NCBI GenBank assembly: GCA_965153455.1
Contig: OZ234494.1
Location: 23,498,001-23,562,000, forward strand
Source of the DNA: Sphagnum compactum
Taxonomy: Eukaryota > Bryophyta > Sphagnopsida > Sphagnales
DNA: 64,000 bases
Direction: 5' to 3'
This document shows, one piece after another, positions 36,356-48,778 of this stretch. The translations under genes were made by a program, and so were the position numbers. Within the stretch, counting starts at the first letter, position 1. Each line of letters starts with the position of its first letter. The notes below the pieces were generated by a model, which did not search any database, was not told the origin of the DNA, and worked only from the letters and a program-made list of their open reading frames with translations.

Positions 36356-37161
36356 GCTTTTGGAGGTCTCAGATCTCTTCCTTGGGACCCTGAGGTGAGT
36401 CCACTGTATGCAATTTTTGACTTGAAGGGTATACTTGTTGAGAAGTGAGATTTCACAATCAATCACTTGTTGATTCTGCCATATAATGAATCTTGTTCTC
36501 TTGTCATTGACAAGCAGGTTATTCTAAGGTGAAAACTCAAGGAATTCCACATGAAATGTTTAGAGCAATTTACTATATATTTGTGGTTTATGGATCCATC
36601 TCACAAGATGAGGAAGTAAGTCTTGAGGAAAATTGCAGAAGGAACACAAGTAATGATCAACCCCCAAACGATTATTGGTTGAAATCTATGGAGAATTAAC
36701 AAGCATATATTGCAAATTCCAACTAGAAATGTCTTTAAGGATGACAGTGTTAGGACCCATGACAAATTGTTTACCATAGGAACCTTTTTGATTTTTCTCT
36801 TGGGTATCCATGTACTCACCTTGGAAATAGATTGTTGACCTAAACAATACCCCTTACATATGCTGCCATAATCCCCCTTTAGAGCCATTTTTGTTTGAGT
36901 CCTATAGTAGAAAAATATTACCATGTTGACATAATTCTCCCACATTTAGAATCACTTCATTCTTATAAACTTAGTGTAATCATTTATGTTGAGCACAATC
37001 CTTTTGGCATCATCAATAATATTACTGAAGTTGATGTCGAATATGTAATGTTATTAAAAAAATGTAGCAATGAGTGTTCTATCCAATTTTGTTCACAAAA
37101 GTGGACATCCAAAATAAGGAATAATTTCATTTTAACTAGTTCAATTTTAAGTGAACTATGA
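36356..37161 (+). pseudogene. FCP1/NIF-like HAD phosphatase pseudogene 1
   Basis: One frame reads AFGGLRSLPWDPEVSPLYAI, FDLKGILVEK, stop, DFTINHLLILPYN, stop, KLKEFHMKCLEQFTIYLWFM, stop, IAEGTQVMINPQTIIG, stop, RINKHILQ up to about 36763, with four in-frame stops over 400 bp. From 36895 another frame gives ILPHLESLHSYKLSVIIYVE and HNPFGIINNITEVD. The layout matches an FCP1-homology phosphatase (hydrophobic strand plus DxDG, then LKEFL..CLEQFTVYIW). The expected DLDG nucleophile motif reads DLKG, so the second Asp is lost as well. The central block with the FVDDTPY motif is missing between the two parts. Family recognition is from memory. Confidence 0.55.
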
Positions 37162-38715
37162 ACTAGATGATTAGATGAGCCACTTCGAATTAAATGTATG
37201 ATGTTATTTTTTTTAATGGATTGCCTTGGTTTTTGTAGGGTCTTTCCATTACTAGAATATTGTGTGCAAATTCTTTTGGAGTTAGTTTTCCATCCTTTAA
37301 ATATGCCATATATTGATAAGATGTTTTTAACTATAAGTTTTGGATTTGATTTATTTCTAAAGGAGTCCTCTCCATGTGATTTTCAACCTGAATGGAGTTT
37401 TCATAGCAACACACCTCAAGGTTGTTCAAAATATTGGGCCTTTGACCCAACATTGAAAAGCTCACATTCCATCTTGCATCTTTGTTCTCAAGCTTAGATT
37501 GAAGAAATTTCTCAAAAGATGTATAACGATCATTGTGTACATATGGTCTACAATCCAATGTTACAACACCAATAATTATTTGGATCATTACTAATGTGAA
37601 ACAAAAATTATCATTAGTCCTTTGAGGGTGTTTGGCCAAGAGTGTTGCATGCAAAATATTCATTTTTTGTTTATTTTGAGCAAACCCATTGTTGGGTGAT
37701 ACCACTAAGAACCACATCCACGAATGGTTAAGGAATTAAAATTGGTCAAATGAAAAATTTGGGCCCTTTTTCTTGAATTTTTTCACAACTATAAAAAATT
37801 CTCATGTTTATCATTGCACTAATATATGGTCTTAAGTTCTTATTGGAATTTTTTAAATTGAAAATTGCTACAAGTTTGTATTTTAAACCGTAATGGCTCC
37901 TTTAGGAATCACATAACTAAACTTTGGAAATTCATGATTAAATCATACTTGTTTAGGGTGCAATTGTATTAATACATACCATTAGTAGTCATAACCACTG
38001 TTTAATTTTATCTTTTGAATTGTAAAAAAAGAAGTACAAAAGGACTTGTTTTTATAGAATGCTATTTTCAATATATTGGTATACATATCCACAAAAATCA
38101 AAATCAATCTAATGAATAACAAATATGTAACAACATTTTTTGCTATGTAACTATTGTTTTAAAGCAATAAAAACAAAAAGTTCACGATTTGAATTTAAAA
38201 AATTGACATAATTTTGAATTTTTTTAATATAAGCCTTAACATAATAATAGTAACAAAAAATTGAAGATTTTTTATAAAAATATAAATATGATGCATTGAA
38301 AAGATTTCAAAAATATTCTTGAAAAAATAGTGAAAAAACACAACTTTAAAAGGGTGGGTGTGATTCTTATTAAAATGATGGATAGTTCATTAATTACTTA
38401 ATAAAAATTGAAAAAAACTTCAAAAAGTACCTTCCCGAAAAAAATCCCCAAACATGTTTCAAACCTGTGTTCTTGATGAAAAGTTCAAGGAAAGGAAAGA
38501 GTGATACATTCCTAAAACTTTTTCAAATGCAATGATTACAAAAATACAAATAAAAAAAATGTTTAGTATCGTTAAAGTTTCAAAATCTATACAACCTAAC
38601 AAATGTATTCATAAATTTTTTAATGAAAATCCCTATTTAAGTGTTTACTATATTTTTCTAAAATTGAATGGGTCGAATAAAATGAAAATATGATGTTCCT
38701 AATTATGGCCCAAGG
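37162..38715. other. AT-rich spacer with an unrecognised 128-codon minus-strand ORF
   Basis: The minus-strand ORF 37331-37717 (MWFLVVSPNNGFAQNKQKMN...) is long for this composition but has no motif I recognise, and a plus-strand ORF overlaps it. From 37740 to 38690 the sequence is AT-rich with no coding signal. Confidence 0.25.
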
Positions 38716-39106
38716 ATGGATTTACCCAATTTTAACAAGCCTATTTTTCATAAAATCTTTGATGTTTTGTTATTCAAGTATCATGGCACTCATGCTAGCA
38801 ATATGTTGTTTGTGGATAATACACCTTACAAACATTTTTTTAATGAACCATTTAATGTCATTTTCTTATAGTCTTTTGATGGCTTCATAGGGATGACAAT
38901 TATTTGTTCAATATTGTTTTCTTTTACTTAGAATCTTTTCATTGTTCTAGATATGGTGTTGGCACTTTTGTGAAGGACACATGTTTTTGTCATATTAGAA
39001 ATATTAGTCACAATGATCCTAGATAATATAAAATATTAATTGTGAAATGCACCAGTAGGTGTGATGCTTTGTATTTTAAGAATGCACAAAAGAAAATGAA
39101 AAAAAA
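38716..39106 (+). pseudogene. FCP1/NIF-like HAD phosphatase pseudogene 2 (N-terminally truncated)
   Basis: Reading from 38716: FNKPIFHKIFDVLLFKYHGT, HASNMLFVDNTPYKHFFNEP, FNVIFL, stop, SFDGF; after one frame change DNYLFNIVFFYLESFHCSRY and CHIRNISHNDPR. It covers the central and C-terminal parts of the same family as 36356-37161. The FVDNTPY block (38809-38829) is the late HAD acidic motif, with Asn for the usual second Asp. The N-terminal half with the nucleophile is absent. Stops and a frameshift show that it is dead. Confidence 0.5.
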
Positions 39107-40023
39107 GATGTGAATAATCTTGTTTTAATTATTCTCCTCACATTTTTTAACTTTGTAAAAACCAATTTTCCAGATTTCGAGCATGAAAAAATGTTACTTG
39201 TCAAAATCATTAAACTTTATTAATGAAATTTAATTATTAGTGCAAATTTTTTGTCTAGCTTGTATTTTTGAGGTTTACAATTTCAACATTTTTTTGACCT
39301 ATTGGCAAGCTACCGAACCAAACTTCATACTTATTCTTTGCCTTTTTCCACTATGTGTTTTGTTTTCTTATTTTTCACCCTCCACAATTACAACTACATG
39401 GTGGCCACTTGGTGTTTTGTACTCATATTTTTTATCCTTTTGAATTGAAACCATTCAGTGGTGCCCACTAAGCGATTTTTTTGGTGTTGTAAATTATCCC
39501 CCATTGTTTTGGATCTTGTTCCAATTTTTGTGGTCTATCGGACTAACATCTTTTAATTTTCATAGATTGTTTATTTACATCCATCTCCACCCATCAAAGG
39601 TTTACACAAGGTTCAAGAATTTTTATTCATGTTTTATTACCCTCAAAAATTTGTTGATTCTTAGTGCGAATGGTGTCATATGTTACTTTCCATGAAATAT
39701 TGTTTTATAAGGGAATAATAAATGTGTGAGGGGGAGCAATATTGACATTAGCAAAGTGAAAGTAAGAGTTGAAATGCAAAATTTCCTTTCTTGAATATTT
39801 GAAAATATATATATTGTTATTTGGTCTTGTATGTTGCTCGAAGATGTTACACAAGTTCTTCCTTTGTTGATGCCACAAGTATTTGTGGATTAATTTTTTT
39901 TCATTTGGGGACATGAATAGTGTTTAAAGACATTGGCCCAACTCGTTGTATGAACATAATATTGTCTTAAGGATTTGAAACATGTGTATTTGAATGCTGA
40001 AGATTGCTCTAGGGGAAAAAAAT
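39107..40023. other. T-rich stretch, nothing recognised
   Basis: Hydrophobic ORFs at 39240-39443 and 39504-39695 reflect T-rich composition rather than membrane proteins; no start context, homology or neighbouring exon supports them. Confidence 0.35.
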
Positions 40024-40167
40024 AATGAAACATTGTTCATTGACAACAATCTGAGTAAAGCCACTCAAAATTTCAAGTGTAATGGTCTCTTCAATGAATC
40101 TTTTAGAAGACATAAAGTGTCAAAGAATAAAATCCAATGATTGGACCTTGCTTTTGTTTGTTGCTAA
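40024..40167 (+). pseudogene. Possible third FCP1-like relic
   Basis: Frame 40024-40167 reads NETLFIDNNLSKATQNFKCN then GLFNESFRRHKVSKNKIQ, stop, LDLAFVCC. It can be laid over the LFVDNTPYK...N...IFL-SF segment of the relic at 38716-39106. The match is short, and homology to the HAD family is only suggestive. Confidence 0.25.
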
Positions 40168-41627
40168 CATTGGTTGGATTGCCATTGGTGTCCACTATGA
40201 AATCATTGTCAAATATTTTAAGCCATGTTTGATTTTCTTTCACCAAATTATTCTTGGTTTGTATAATATATGGAGAGTGATAATGCAAATGTTAGAATTA
40301 GTCATTTAGGTATGAATTTTAACCTTTTTAAAAATTTCATTTCATTTATTTTCATGGTTCATCCTTGAATTATGTTTGCTTATTCAATTACAAAATTTTA
40401 CCTATAGTTGGTTTGGACTATTATTTGTAAACCTTAAAAGGTAGAAAATGATGTTTTCTAGTTGGATTTTATTTTGAGATGAGGCCAATGTAATCCCTTA
40501 TCTAATTGTTGGATAATCACAAATATTTTGGTTGTATTAATATTATTCTAATAAGTGATGAATTCCTTAAACATTGCAAACTTACAACCCAAGAACTTTC
40601 TTATTTTTTAAATCAAATGAAAAAATATCATATATATATTTTAAAATGATGGATCTTTAGTGATTGTTTTATTAGTATTTTGAAAACTAAGCTCTAAATT
40701 CTTCAAATCTTTTATGGTCTATATTTTTTTAATTTTTTAAAATTTGAGTCTTCAACTTTCAATATTTATCACCTAGTAACCACTAAATATTGATTCAATT
40801 CTTATATGTGATGTATACAATATTCAAATCGACCTTCATCTTATTTTATTTTATTTTTGTGATCGCTACCAATTTTTTCATACATTTAACATGTTGGCTA
40901 CTAAGTTCAATTAGCAATTTCAAAATTTGAATAACTATTTTCAAACTTTCTAAGTCTAAAATTGGTTAATGCATGTTTTAGCAACAAAACCTGACTTCTT
41001 AAACTCGACTCGCTTTGCTGGAAGACTTCCATGATGCAAATCCAATATCTTTGAGCAGAAACCAACTCCCTTTACACCACGTTTGTTCAGTTAAGGACAT
41101 TGATAGAATTAGGCAACAGTCTCAGGTTTAACAAGACTCATGTGGGACATGAAAAGCTTGAAAATTGTGCCTCCCGGGCACAACAACCTTCGCTCAAGAC
41201 CACAGATGTTGATTATCCAAAACAGAACAAAGTTGCTATCAAATGTTAAGGGGAAACAAGTGAACAGAGGAACATTCTAGATCAAATATCCTTGTCAATC
41301 TTACCGGTTTGATGGTCCATCAAGAACCAACAAATGAGGAGAGAACCTGGATATGTCAATACGAAGCTGACTTGACTAGACACTTCTGGTCCTACCAGGA
41401 GCATGGTTCAGTGAAGAACCAGAACTTCACTTACTTTCCTCTTGATATCCTGCTGGCCACAAGGAATCTCCCCAAAAATTTGGGTAACTCTGCATCTCCC
41501 AGGGTTGAAATGTTGTTCTCTTGTCCTACTTACAGTTCAAGGGTTTACTTCTATGCCTGTTAGTTTGCAGAAATAATTGGCCTATCTTAGCATCAACCAA
41601 TATCTCACTCCTCAGATATGGATAACA
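40168..41627. other. AT-rich spacer then an intermediate-GC block, unresolved
   Basis: 40170-41000 is AT-rich and empty. From 41010 the sequence becomes GC-richer; the ORF 41309-41563 (MVHQEPTNEERTWICQYEAD...) has plausible composition but no recognisable family. Confidence 0.25.
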
Positions 41628-41741
41628 ATGCATATGACGGAATGGCATAACCATCTAAATAGTGAACCTGAGTCTATACGTGCCAAGTTTGAGCATTCGT
41701 TGCTCAAAAAGAGAGGACCTTGTACTTGTCAGACAGTGTAA
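41628..41741 (+). CDS. Short unrecognised ORF, possible terminal exon
   Basis: The frame from an ATG at 41628 to a TAA at 41739-41741 reads MHMTEWHNHLNSEPESIRAK then FEHSLLKKRGPCTCQTV. It is hydrophilic and coherent. The surrounding block (41010-41750) is GC-richer than either flank. No family recognised and length is only 37 codons. Confidence 0.15.
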   Translation: MHMTEWHNHLNSEPESIRAKFEHSLLKKRGPCTCQTV

Positions 41742-44700
41742 TTGAAAGCATCTAAGTTGATCTGCAGCAGCTCTCCATTGTGGCAATAAATTCCAATACG
41801 ATTATCAAAACAAAATCCTCCAAAAAACTAGAGGTGATGGGTTTACAACGCTGTTTGATTGTCATATGAGCACAGTGTTCCCGTCCCTTTTGGAAAGGGA
41901 GGGATAATCCTCTGAGTCCACTTTGCAAGAATACCCAAATGTCAAAAGGGAATATAACAGATTCAATGAGACATAGAAACAGGGTGGAGAATGTGCAAGT
42001 TTTATCACAATTTTTTTCTTTGAAAAAGCTATATATATTTTTGAAAGTTTCAACATTTCTTAACATAGTATAATTGGTGCAAAAGTTGCCATGGTACTAC
42101 GGTAGGCAAATACTTGGGCGATACACAAGGGTTTTAAATTAAACTTGATTTTCAATCAAGAAAATAAAATTTGAAATCTAAATATTATAGAATAGAATGG
42201 AATGAATTTCAGCAATATAATAGGCCCATAACTTAGTTGGTATGGATCTTGGAAAAGATCACATTTTGATAAGTCAAATAATTTACCCTATGTCCAATGG
42301 TGGCAAATTTTATTTTTAGCCATTTTTTATGTTATTTTTTATGTTGACCTTTTTGTTAAAATCTCTTTTGAACAACCGAAAAAAAGACACCAAAAGAAGT
42401 TGTGAGGAGCAACCTTATAAGTGAGAACATTAGCCACCATGGAGCTACACTAGTTACATTTTAGAGTAGGTCCATGTTTGTGTTTTGCGTCATTTTTAAT
42501 CATTTTGTATGAAATTTGACATTCACCACTAAAGATTTTTATACCTTTTTAATTCATGGATGGGGATGAGTTTGCTACAAGAAGAATCAATATTGAATTT
42601 CTTTGAAATTCTTTGCAAGCATTGATACAATTTTTGGTTTGGTTAAGAACTTAACTAGTTTAAATAAGCACATAGTCAGTCTAGACAAATATATTTGGAA
42701 TACTTCATAAATAGTTATCCACAATCAATTCGATTTTGTTCTCACACTCATAAAGTCCCATTCACCATAAAGTTGGATGTGTCCTTGGTTATTCACTTTC
42801 TTGGCATTTTCATGGGGTTTGTTTAATTATAACAAGACAAATGTTTTCTTGTTTCATTACTTTATAATTTTTATGCCCATTTTGGGACGGCGTTTTTAGA
42901 TTTTTTGGGGTTTTCATTAGAAAGGATGTGAATTAATTGTTAGACAACATTGAATCAATTTTTTCCATCATGGCTAAATAGTTTTATAAGTCATCTTAAG
43001 CTAAGGGCCACCTGAGATGAAGGTCCAAGGCCTAAGGTCCACTGAAATATAACAATCTTAACCTACATGGCACCATTGATTTGAACCAAAAAAAGAACTA
43101 AAAAGGAGAGCTCATGATTTGAAAAACCAAGATGTAAGCTAGGGTCCAAGGCAAGGTCCAATTCAAGGATTCAATTTGCTTCAAACAAGTCCAAGTTGGT
43201 TCCTAAGAATTTGGACCTTGGACTCCATCTAAAGTGGGTGTAAGTTTGACCTTTCATAAGATGTCTAAACTAATTTGACAAAGATATTGAATCCAATAAA
43301 TGTTCCCATATTGGTTGTCTATTCGTTTTTTCTATGAATCCAATACGAGTTCCATGTAGTTTGAATGAAGACATTTGATGAAAAGGAGTTTAACTACGTA
43401 CGTCCCCTTGATTCATAATCTTGCCATTAGCCTACACCAAAAATGGTAAAGAACATAAGTAGGCATAGAAATTCTTGGTAGCAAATATGGTGAGCCAACA
43501 TGCCCTGAAAGGGAACAATTTTTTTTTCATTTAAGGAGGGTGGGGAGGGGGAGGTTGTTGGATTTTCTTAGATTTTTTAATTCCCAATTTGTTCTCATCA
43601 GGTTCCCATCAAGTTCCCAAAAACATTCTCAAAATGTTCCTCAAGTTGTATAAGTACAACTTATCATATGCAAAAATTTTGTGTACTTATACATACACCC
43701 AATGTGTTCCTCAGAATGTTTCCAATAACCTCACATTGTTCCATATGTTTTTTTCACCATCATCCTTTTGGAACCTACATAGATTGGGCAAATATTTAGA
43801 CATATGATTCTATGTTTGGAGTGAGTACTTCTATTTAAAAAACTTTAGACTGAATACTAGTTCTATATTGGAGAGTTTTCAATGTTTGAATTTTTTTTTG
43901 TGATGACTCAATAAAAAAGGCTCATTGGAAAAAAAATCCGAACTTGAAAAGCAACCCCGACAAATTAATATGAATCATGCACTAATCCCACAATTTTTGC
44001 CGTACCGTTAGCATAGGTCAAAAATGGCAAAGAACAAAGGGCTTGATTAATTATTTGTTCTGATGTGCCAATCAATGATGCCCATAAAAAAGAAAAAAAT
44101 GAACTTTGGGGTTCCCCCAATTAATTAATATGATTTGCATTACTATAATACAATGGTAGCTTCAAGTAGGTTCTAGTAATAAACATACTAGCCTTGTTTG
44201 TACTGTAGTTGTTGGATTTTGAAATTTGTAGAAAATCAGAATGGCTAGTTGTTTAAAAGATCAAATAACTAACAACATTAGATTTGACATGAACATTGAT
44301 TGCAAGCAAGGATAGGTTATCATCGACTTATTTTTAGTCCAATTGTATCATTGATGTGTCTACATAGAAAGATATTGTAGATTCAAATTGAGGTTGTTTA
44401 TACATATAAAATGTAGTCATTGTGGAAACTTGCTTAACTTGCTTCAATGTTTCAAACTTATTCTCACAAGGTAGACCATGTTGTAATTGAAGAAGCTCAA
44501 TTACGAGTGGAACTTGTGAAATAACATGGCACAATGCAAGATATTGCATATTATTATAACATTGTTGGAGCATGATTGCATTAGAATTAGGCAACAAAAC
44601 TCAGTATTAAGGTTGGCACTAAAGTTTAAATCTTGAACTCTCTACTTTCTTACTCATTTTAAGATAGAAATTGATGTCATACCAATTTGTAATAGTTCTA

Positions 44701-45639
44701 AGTAATACCCTATGAGTCAATAATAAAGTGCATCATCCATCAATTTTCACTCAAAAGACACAATTTAGTAAGGGGATGCAAAAATGCAACATCCATTTAT
44801 AATGGCAATTAAATCAAAAGCCTACTAGCTAATCAAGAAATGTTACTAGAACTTGAATCACAAGGAGGAGTCTTTAGTCTTTTAATATGTGTTGTTTTTC
44901 TTTTGGTCTATGAGAGGACTTATTTCATTAACAGAAGCAATCATCTCATGGTGATAATGCCCCCATTATCTTATGGCGTCTAGTTTTGTTCAAATGAAAG
45001 ACTCTACAATAAAATCACACAACTCATTTTCTTTTTCCATGTTTTTTTATGAATGCCAATTTGCCAATTTTGGGTAGGAAGATTATCTTGGTGTACAGTA
45101 GTACAAAGATAATGTGTTTCAAGGGTTTCTTTATGTTGATTTCATATTCACTTGATATAAATTTCAATATGAAAAGGAAGCCCAACATTTCAATGTAGTT
45201 AGCAAAGAACACATCAAAAATAAAAAGATAATTAAAAAATTATTATGCCAAAATTGTAAATGCCATTTTTGAAAATGCTACACATATTGTAGGATATTGC
45301 CCACTTGTACTAAGGTTGACAAAAGCTTGGCCAAATTAAACACAAAGTATTCCTTACCAAAATATTCATTACCCCACCTAAGGTACCCATGCACATATGG
45401 AAAAATCTAATTCCAACGCATAGCTTTTTCATTGTTGCACTTCCATTCCATAGAAAATTGACAAATGATTAGTAGTCTGATTGCAATCATCAATCGATTA
45501 GGTCTTATATATCATTGATATTTCCACAGATTGTGGGATAACAGCAAAAAATTTCTCCCATATATTTTTTGATTATGGTTTCAATGTCCATTAGAATTTT
45601 GCCCATTGTAGATGGTCTCCATGATATGAATCAGTGAAT
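41742..45639. other. Gene-free stretch
   Basis: AT-rich with no supported coding region. A G-run cluster (ggagggtggggagggggagg, 43535-43554) could form a quadruplex. ORFs at 41752-42066, 44334-44597 and 46010-46273 lack motifs. Confidence 0.4.
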
Positions 45640-46722
45640 TTGTTTTTTTGGCGAAAAATCACCAAATAGCGACACAGTTTTCTGAAAATGGAATATTCTG
45701 TAGCAAATTCCCTGTTTTTGAGAAAAAAATTCGACAAAAAGTGACATAAAATTGGTTTTTTTGGGGGATGGTGTCGTCACATTTATGCGTCTTGGCTATA
45801 GTTTTCAGAGTTTCTTGAAATGAAATTTAACTTACACCTATTAAAACATTAATATTCATAACACCCGTGATGTCCTTTAGGACGGCCCTTGTTGCCTCAA
45901 AAGTAAATTTTTTTGGGCCTTTCCAACATCCCCCAATGTCTTCCCTACCATCATTCCCAATGACCCTTGGTTCGAAAACTATATAAACTATAAAATAATT
46001 TCAACCTTAGTGTTACAATGTCCTCTATGTGCTTCATGGTGTCCTTCAACATTGTATCCAACACCTTCAACCTCTTGGTGCTTCCTATTGTTGAAAAAAG
46101 AAAATAATCATGTAGAACCTAGCACTTTGGATGTTTCTAGTGTGCTTTTTCAACACCCTTGTTATTGCTTGTTATTTTATTGGTTTTTATTAACATTCTC
46201 TTCTTTTTGTTGTTCCCATCTTTCATCATCCTTGGCATTGTGCATTTGTGTTATCGTTGTTGACCAAGATTAGGTCATTCATGAAACCAAACATCGCCTT
46301 GATTTGAAATTTGACTTGGGATGTTTGGATTTGGGAATGTATACTAAGTTGGGTTGGAACTTGGCCTAGCAACAATCATAGTGGTTTAAAGACTCAAAAG
46401 AAACATTGGAAAGATGAGTTGACTCACTATGAGAAATTTTGTCTATGAAAATCACATTGTTCTACAACTAGAGTTTAAAAACTACCTAATTAAGTATGTT
46501 GTAACTATGTCCTCCAAAGTGCAACTCCTAGTAAAATTTACACATTATAAATATGATGATTTAATAAATAAATTTTCACGAAAATGAGCTAATTGTTTGA
46601 TAGTTGCACTATAATTATAAATGTGTTTTGTATACAATAATTTATATGCATCGTATTTATGCATGTATAAATTCGCCAGTTTAGTCGAAATCTGCCTAGG
46701 GATGCTCGCCACCGTGGCTTGA
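45640..46722 (-). repeat. Inverted member of the 30.3-kb repeat family, split by about 840 bp
   Basis: Reverse-complemented, 46677-46718 reads ccacggtggcgagcatccct aggcagattt and 45640-45835 reads tgtgacgacaccatccccc, then acagggaatttgctacagaa, ending tttttcgcc plus A-run. In copy A the two blocks are about 60-90 bp apart; here roughly 840 bp separates them, so something was inserted. The first block starts four bases after the ankyrin gene's stop codon. Confidence 0.65.
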
Positions 46723-48498
46723 TCAGGGAATTACAAAAGCAAACATTGCTATGAATATCACAACCAAATTTATAACAGATATGATGACATATATGTAGTA
46801 ATATATTGGAATTGGAGGGAACACCAGCTTGCCAGCGATTAGAAATGCAGATATGACCCCTGCAACTGAAAGATACAAAAGATAATAAGCAAAACGAAGT
46901 TTCGTCTGCAAAGACCGCACCACTACTCCAATATATTTGTGTGTCCGTGGGGGTCGTGCAGCAGCAGCTCCCACGACGAGGGCCGCAATAGCAGAGACGA
47001 AGGATAGGGAGTTGAAAATACAGAATGATGGCATCAATGGATGACCTTCAACAGAAGCAAACGATGGATATATGCCAGATGGGCTTGGGGCTCCCACATC
47101 AAGATTTGCACTTCCAAAGAATGGAGAATATCCTAAAGGTGGTTGGAGCCCACTGGCAAAAGTCACACCTGCAATCAAGGCAGCCACAACAAGAATAGTA
47201 TTTGCTGCATCAACATGCACCTGCCTTTCCCTGTCCAATCTTTTCACATCTTTTTCAACCTCAGGTATATCCGTTAAGATCTTCACTACTTCATCCCTTT
47301 TCATCTCCGTTGCAATTTGAAGAGCTGTTACTCCTCTGTAGCTTTCAATCGTAGCTCCTAGGCGTCCTTTTGGGTCATCACATAAGGCCTCCACGACGTT
47401 TATGTGGCCATATAATGTAGCCAACTGCAGTGGAGTGAAATAAACGTGATAGAGAGGTCCAATTTTTGACCCATCCCACCGTTCGAATGATTGATAATGA
47501 TATGAAAAGCTATCCAAAATCAGGGACTTATCCACAGTCATTAAGAGGGCTGCATTCACATCGAATTGTGTTTCCTTGTTGCGAAGTATTGCTTTGACCA
47601 CTTCAGCATGCCCCTTTTCTGCAGCCCAATGAAGAGGTCGTGGTTGTTCACACGATCTCTTCATTGAGCATGCTAAAAGAGTGTTTACCATTTCTACATT
47701 CCCCAGTTTAGCAGCTAAATTAAGAGGTGTTAATCGGTTCCGGAAAGCGTAGTAATACAAGCAACCAGATTCATAAACTGTTCTTTGAATATGCTTTCCA
47801 ACTCCTCTCAAATAAATATCGTCAAAATCACACCAGTGGCTTCCTTCGTCTACGTTGACTTCCTCTAGTTCGGTGAGGCGCTCAACCAATTCGATATACC
47901 CGAACTCAACAGCAATTGTCAGGACCTGGTGCAAGAATTCACGATCACCTTCGTCTCTCCAGTGTATCAGGGCCATCACCATGTGCACGAAATTACATGT
48001 CGCAGCCCAGCACGCAATCTTTAGGCGACAGACTTCTGGCAAATTCAAGCTCAAATAGTCGGTTAAGTTTGCATCTTTCTCAAGCTCCATCACCAAGAAC
48101 TTCTCTATCCGTGTGTTGTGTCTTGCCTCTCCTAACGCCTTCTCATATACCCGGCCTCGAGCCAGCATATCAGGCGATTCAGGGCCCAGCCTAGCTTTTC
48201 CATTCTCTCGCTCTTCCCTTGAGAATTCTGCGAAGTCTCCTTTTTCTTCATTTGCACCATCTGTGATCTTCAGGAGAGTGGAGTCGAGATGTGCTCTTAA
48301 GTCAGCCTCACTGGCATCATCACATATGGCTTGAAGCAACTGTTTTTGAGCAAGATTAAACAGGTGAAGCTGTCTAAATAGCTTGTCATAGTTGCTTTCT
48401 ATGGCGTGAAGATACGGATCCATGAATGTAGTGTCATAATTGCTCAGTGTGGGAAGAAGATCCCCATCTACACACTTGTCTTGACTATTTGATGCCAT
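46723..48498 (-). CDS. Ankyrin-repeat protein with C-terminal PGG transmembrane domain, 591 aa
   Basis: The only intact large gene here: a plant membrane protein of the ACD6/ITN1-like class, whose characterised members act in defence or stress signalling. Residues 1-190 are a helical N-terminal region. Ankyrin repeats are clear at about 254-285 (LTPLNLAAKLGNVEMVNTLL), 287-318 (PLHWAAEKGHAEVVKAIL), 354-385 (TPLQLATLYGHINVVEAL) and 389-410 (VTALQIATEMKRDEVVKILT); 190-215 may be another. The PGG domain begins at 428 (HVDAANTILVVAALIAGVTF) with GLQPPLGY at 450-457. Four hydrophobic segments follow at about 431-450, 491-512, 533-556 and 564-590. The ATG is in good context (aaagATGGC), and there are no in-frame stops. 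Probable 5'UTR introns lie upstream. The specific role is not predictable from sequence. Confidence 0.93.
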   Translation of the reverse strand: MASNSQDKCVDGDLLPTLSNYDTTFMDPYLHAIESNYDKLFRQLHLFNLAQKQLLQAICDDASEADLRAHLDSTLLKITDGANEEKGDFAEFSREERENGKARLGPESPDMLARGRVYEKALGEARHNTRIEKFLVMELEKDANLTDYLSLNLPEVCRLKIACWAATCNFVHMVMALIHWRDEGDREFLHQVLTIAVEFGYIELVERLTELEEVNVDEGSHWCDFDDIYLRGVGKHIQRTVYESGCLYYYAFRNRLTPLNLAAKLGNVEMVNTLLACSMKRSCEQPRPLHWAAEKGHAEVVKAILRNKETQFDVNAALLMTVDKSLILDSFSYHYQSFERWDGSKIGPLYHVYFTPLQLATLYGHINVVEALCDDPKGRLGATIESYRGVTALQIATEMKRDEVVKILTDIPEVEKDVKRLDRERQVHVDAANTILVVAALIAGVTFASGLQPPLGYSPFFGSANLDVGAPSPSGIYPSFASVEGHPLMPSFCIFNSLSFVSAIAALVVGAAAARPPRTHKYIGVVVRSLQTKLRFAYYLLYLSVAGVISAFLIAGKLVFPPIPIYYYIYVIISVINLVVIFIAMFAFVIP

Positions 48499-48550
48499 CT
48501 TTCTTCAGATCGCAACACACCTCTAAAGCTAGAAGATGCTTGCCCACGTT

Positions 48551-48736
48551 CTGCATAACAACAAAGAGTGTTCAGTGATATGTCAAGCTCTCTAGATTAG
48601 TTACGATTTTTTAAAAGGTCAGTATTTCAGATATAGAAATTGTTGCACAACAAAAATTTGAGAAAGAGGCTACAAAATAAAGTAATATGCATGCAAACAG
48701 ATATGATCATCAACAATTCATATGACAGAAATTAAC
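48551..48736 (-). other. Probable 5'UTR intron of the ankyrin-PGG gene
   Basis: On the minus strand CAGCCGCAG|GTTAATTT (donor at 48735-48736) and ttgttgttatgcag|AACGTGG (acceptor at 48551-48552) bound a 186-bp AT-rich stretch, leaving a 52-nt leader before the ATG at 48498. A second candidate intron lies further upstream, 48838-48960 (AACAG|GTATTT ... catgcag|AGAACG). These are predictions from splice-site sequence only. Confidence 0.5.
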
Positions 48737-48778
48737 CTGCGGCTGTTCGCAAACCTCACGCTCCACTGTAAAGCAATC
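48581..48778. repeat. Leader-region direct repeat, gene-proximal copy
   Basis: Matches 49652-49848 in the same orientation over about 195 bp (ctctctagattagtt, caacaaaaatttgagaaaga, agatatgatcatcaac, cctgcggctgttcgcaaa). It includes the predicted 5'UTR intron donor of the ankyrin gene but not its acceptor. Confidence 0.85.
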
